From positions 9,008,055-9,072,054 of the forward strand of contig CM063244.1 in NCBI GenBank assembly GCA_032158295.1: a stretch of DNA of 64,000 nt, in the 5' to 3' direction. Source of the stretch: Pycnopodia helianthoides (lineage: Eukaryota; Echinodermata; Asteroidea; Forcipulatida; Asteriidae). Positions 61,168 to 64,000 of the stretch are shown here, in pieces. The notes below the pieces were generated by a model. The model had not been told where the DNA came from. It worked only from the letters and a program-made list of their open reading frames with translations, and made no database searches. Position 1 is the first letter of the stretch; every line of letters starts with the position of its first letter. A program made the translations under genes and the position numbers.

Positions 61168-62323
61168 ATCCAGCAGCTTAAGCTAAGCTTCGGATTAATT
61201 TGCTTCACCTCTCCAAAGTCTGCATTAATGTTTTGTCATTGTAAAAGGATCAATACAACTCTTATTGACATTATTATAGAGATTTTGAGATTTGCGTAAA
61301 ACATCTGAACTTTCTTGGATTCTTAATAATATGACTTTGATCCGAACGATCGATAACAGTTTAAGTAAAAAGTTTAATCTCAGGCTAGCTCCCATTTCTG
61401 CTTGACAACAATTTTGTTAGTTCTGTTATTGTACAAACTTACAAATTGGCTTAGCGTAGCTTTTATACTATGTGGGTAATCGTTTTCGATAATTTATTCA
61501 TTTGGGTCTAAATGACTGACTTTGTTATTCAAAAATCATGACCATAACAACCCAACCAACCAACCCCCAAAAACCACAAAAACCCACAGACACTCACAAC
61601 CACGGATCAAGCTTTTGTGGTCCCGCTGTTGTTCTACCATTCCCATACAGGTGTTTTTTTACCGCTTCAGTTTTTTTTGCCTGTCGATTTAGGAACATTT
61701 AAAATAGCGTGTTGAATGTTTTTTGTGTGAAAACAACCTCATATCAATTGATCTAATGTTATTATTTAAATTAAGTCTATACGTTTAGAAAATATGGGTT
61801 AAAATGTATTTGTTTTCTGTAAACTTTCTAGCCATGTGTAAAATAATGCTGTTTCTACAGAACAGCGTCATGAAATTCTCCAAGAAAAAACGGCTGTGTC
61901 AATTATCAAATCTTTGCGTAAAAAATTAAAGGCACTCAAAATAAATGAAATGTTTTGGTATTTTTTTGAATTTCCAATTGTTGTTAATACTGCAAACCAC
62001 GACCACCGGCAGATGCTGACGTTCCTAGTCGTGATAAATGGACACCGTGTGTCAGGAGATTCTGTCCCCCGGAAATCGCGTCCACCCCGGAGCGATTTGC
62101 AATCATTGTCTAAAGGAATTGTATATTTTGTGTATAGTCCGGACAGAATATCCTGGGAACGTGTAAATACGGGGAACGGGGGGGGGGGGGGGGGTGGGGG
62201 GGGGGGGTTGGGGGGCACCCCTATGCCCCAGTTTGATATCTCGACTTTTGAGTTTAAAAATTAACAGAATAATATTTTACATTTTATAAATATCTATAGT
62301 AGTCTGAGTAATTAGTATATTAA
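61168..62323. other. Gene-free stretch with a G-rich tract
   Basis: AT-rich. At 62178-62216 a G-run with only single T breaks could form G-quadruplexes. No supported gene. Confidence 0.5.
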
Positions 62324-62876
62324 TATAGGTTTTCTCGGTCAAATTCGGCAAATGAGCAGCCAATTTAATTTTCGTGCGTTCGAATTAAAGCTTTTTTGCC
62401 TCTCCAGTTTTTACTGCGTTTTCAAATTCAGAATTCGGGCATACAATTTTGTTTTGAGGCATTCACATTCCTTTAGCACTGTGTCCAATTTAGCATATCG
62501 GCATTCTTTTTTCGCGACGCACAATCATCATTCAATTGGAGATTTTTACTGATTTATTTTTTTCAATTTAATTCGTAAAGAGGCAATCAATTTCGCTGAA
62601 TGAGAATTCAAACAAGTAAGATAAAGAAATGCGAATAAAAAAACAGTACTAGACAACTGTTTCGTATCTTCACTTCAATTAAGAATTTGAATACTGCTTT
62701 GTTGAATTGTTAAATTGAATGATTATTTTGTTAAATCGAATGACACAACAGTACATTCGACTAGTCATGAAATGAAATCGAATGACCCTGTTCAGAAGAT
62801 GCGATTTCGTGCGAAATAGAATGGCGCAGTGGTTTAATTGGCTGCTCATTTGCCAAAATTGACCGAGAAAACCTAT
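62324..62876. mobile_element. TIR element, copy 2 (about 550 bp)
   Basis: Shares both ends and most of the outer body with 55831-56802 but lacks about 420 internal bases. Ends TATAGGTTTTCTCGG and CCGAGAAAACCTATA, so the target site may be TA. Confidence 0.65.
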
Positions 62877-63204
62877 AGTATAATTCAATGTTTACATTTC
62901 TTTTCCTGTTTGTGTAGCAGACAATGCATTTGTGTTTACTTCCACGTCAGATAGCGCTGAAAAGGGGCTTGTTCAATAACAACGCAAACTGCAGTTTTAA
63001 TTGGTCAGTAGTATCCCCGTAAGAAGGGGTGACCCCTAACCAATTCCACCGCGGGTCAGAATTACATGATAACAATTACATTGCTTTTATGGATTGTTAA
63101 TTTGTATTGTCCATTGCGTCGCTGGAACAGCGTTTTGGATACGTGAACCCTCTAAGAATTCGTTCAAGGGAGTGTATTAATTTTGGATAAGCCTAGCTCA
63201 TATA

Positions 63205-64000
63205 CTTGATATGTTTCACATTCAAATTCAAATTCTATGTTATGTGCCGTCTGATTCGTACTTGCATGTATCGGATATTTTGAGGAGAATTAATTCGACA
63301 CTAGTATAATCACAGCCAAACTTACATGCCGATATGCAGCACGTTAGAACATTGAATACTAAAGAAACCAACTTTAGATGTAAATAAAATAATAGAAGAA
63401 TTGTATAAACAGAAAAGAAAAATACCTATGAATAAAAAATGACAACAATAATTTGTTGTTAAGTTTTATAACGACCCCTTATTTTAAAAACTTTTGTTTC
63501 TTTTAAAACATCTTTTAATTTGTCATGGTCCGAACAATAGCAGAAATAAATACCAGGGCAAACAATCTCAAGGCTTTAGCAGAATATTTAGTTTTCATTT
63601 CAGTTTTAACAGGCGCAGGCTTTAACTTTAAGGGTAAAGCAAAAGAGAAACAAAACGAAACACAGGATATAAGTGAAATGTAATATTACGGAAACGCCTC
63701 TTATAACCGAAGTTCCTGTAAAAGAGCTCTCTTGTCAGTTTACTCCGGGAGCCATAACTTGTGTTGAATTTGAACACACACAAGTTGAAATTCATTGCCC
63801 ATAAACGAAAAAGGAAAAGTTTGTCAATGGTCAAAGAAAACGCAAGCTAGAAACAAACTCATGAGCGCTTCGATGGGTCTTAATTTGAATTCGTGTATTG
63901 TAAATAGGTATTAGAAATTCAACTTAAGAATGGTTCGGTCAAATAAAGTCATGTGCGTTTTGCTAATGTAACGGGTACATCCTTCCGGTGTGTGGTAGGG
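63205..64000. repeat. Duplicated block, copy 2, running off the window
   Basis: The partner of 54480-55235. Its last 50 bases (GCTAATGTAACGGGTACATC onwards) match instead the sequence at 59225-59270, about 400 bases before GPCR 2. Confidence 0.55.

Noticed and set aside
61896..62264. 122-residue ORF ending in poly-Gly
   Set aside because: The glycine run is the G-tract and the rest has no recognisable domain, splice support or start context.

Overview
The window is animal nuclear DNA. It has AT-rich intergenic sequence, multi-exon genes with GT..AG introns, single-exon GPCR genes, tRNA-derived SINEs, Penelope-like elements and many short TIR elements flanked by TTAA. A Death/NACHT/LRR receptor, paralogous intronless rhodopsin-type GPCRs and the TTAA-flanked element ends suggest an echinoderm, probably a sea star. 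The species guess rests on remembered similarity and was not checked.

Layout. 1-3384: a broken mobile-element-type reading frame with a PIN/FEN1-like region and a CXC tail, cut by the window edge. 3385-7936: no gene, apart from a decayed Penelope reverse-transcriptase fragment near 5.2-5.4 kb. 7937-19270 (+): a nine-exon innate-immune receptor whose exons I joined by splice sites and phase. It encodes about 1876 residues: basic N-terminus, ubiquitin-like domain, three Death domains, NACHT and a long LRR array. 19430-19906 (-): a Penelope GIY-YIG tail that carries a histone-type 3' stem-loop. 19.9-24.1 kb: no convincing gene. 24163-37096 (+): a five-exon FAD-dependent amine oxidase of the sarcosine-oxidase type (399 residues). 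Its 8.6-kb first intron holds a SINE, a THAP fragment, two exons of an unidentified minus-strand gene, a long TA array and a 5'-truncated Penelope element. 37.1-37.9 kb: a telomere-like minisatellite that starts at the oxidase stop codon. 40.0-40.35 kb: another Penelope tail. 41005-41235: a degenerate P-loop NTPase fragment. 41394-42557 and 59677-60867 (+): two paralogous intronless GPCRs. 43-64 kb is mostly repeat-rich: TTAA elements, an inverted element pair, fold-back elements, a palindromic minisatellite, and a duplicated block (about 54.5-56.8 against 62.3-64 kb).

The genes do not form one pathway. The most unusual item is the receptor. Its ubiquitin-like and Death domains suggest a sensor whose LRR face binds ligand, whose NACHT oligomerises, and whose N-terminal modules recruit Death-domain and possibly ubiquitin-pathway partners. 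The LRR half is built from 156-bp near-identical units, which suggests rapid evolution by unequal exchange. Exon joins are inference from splice signals, phase and domain continuity; no transcript evidence was available.
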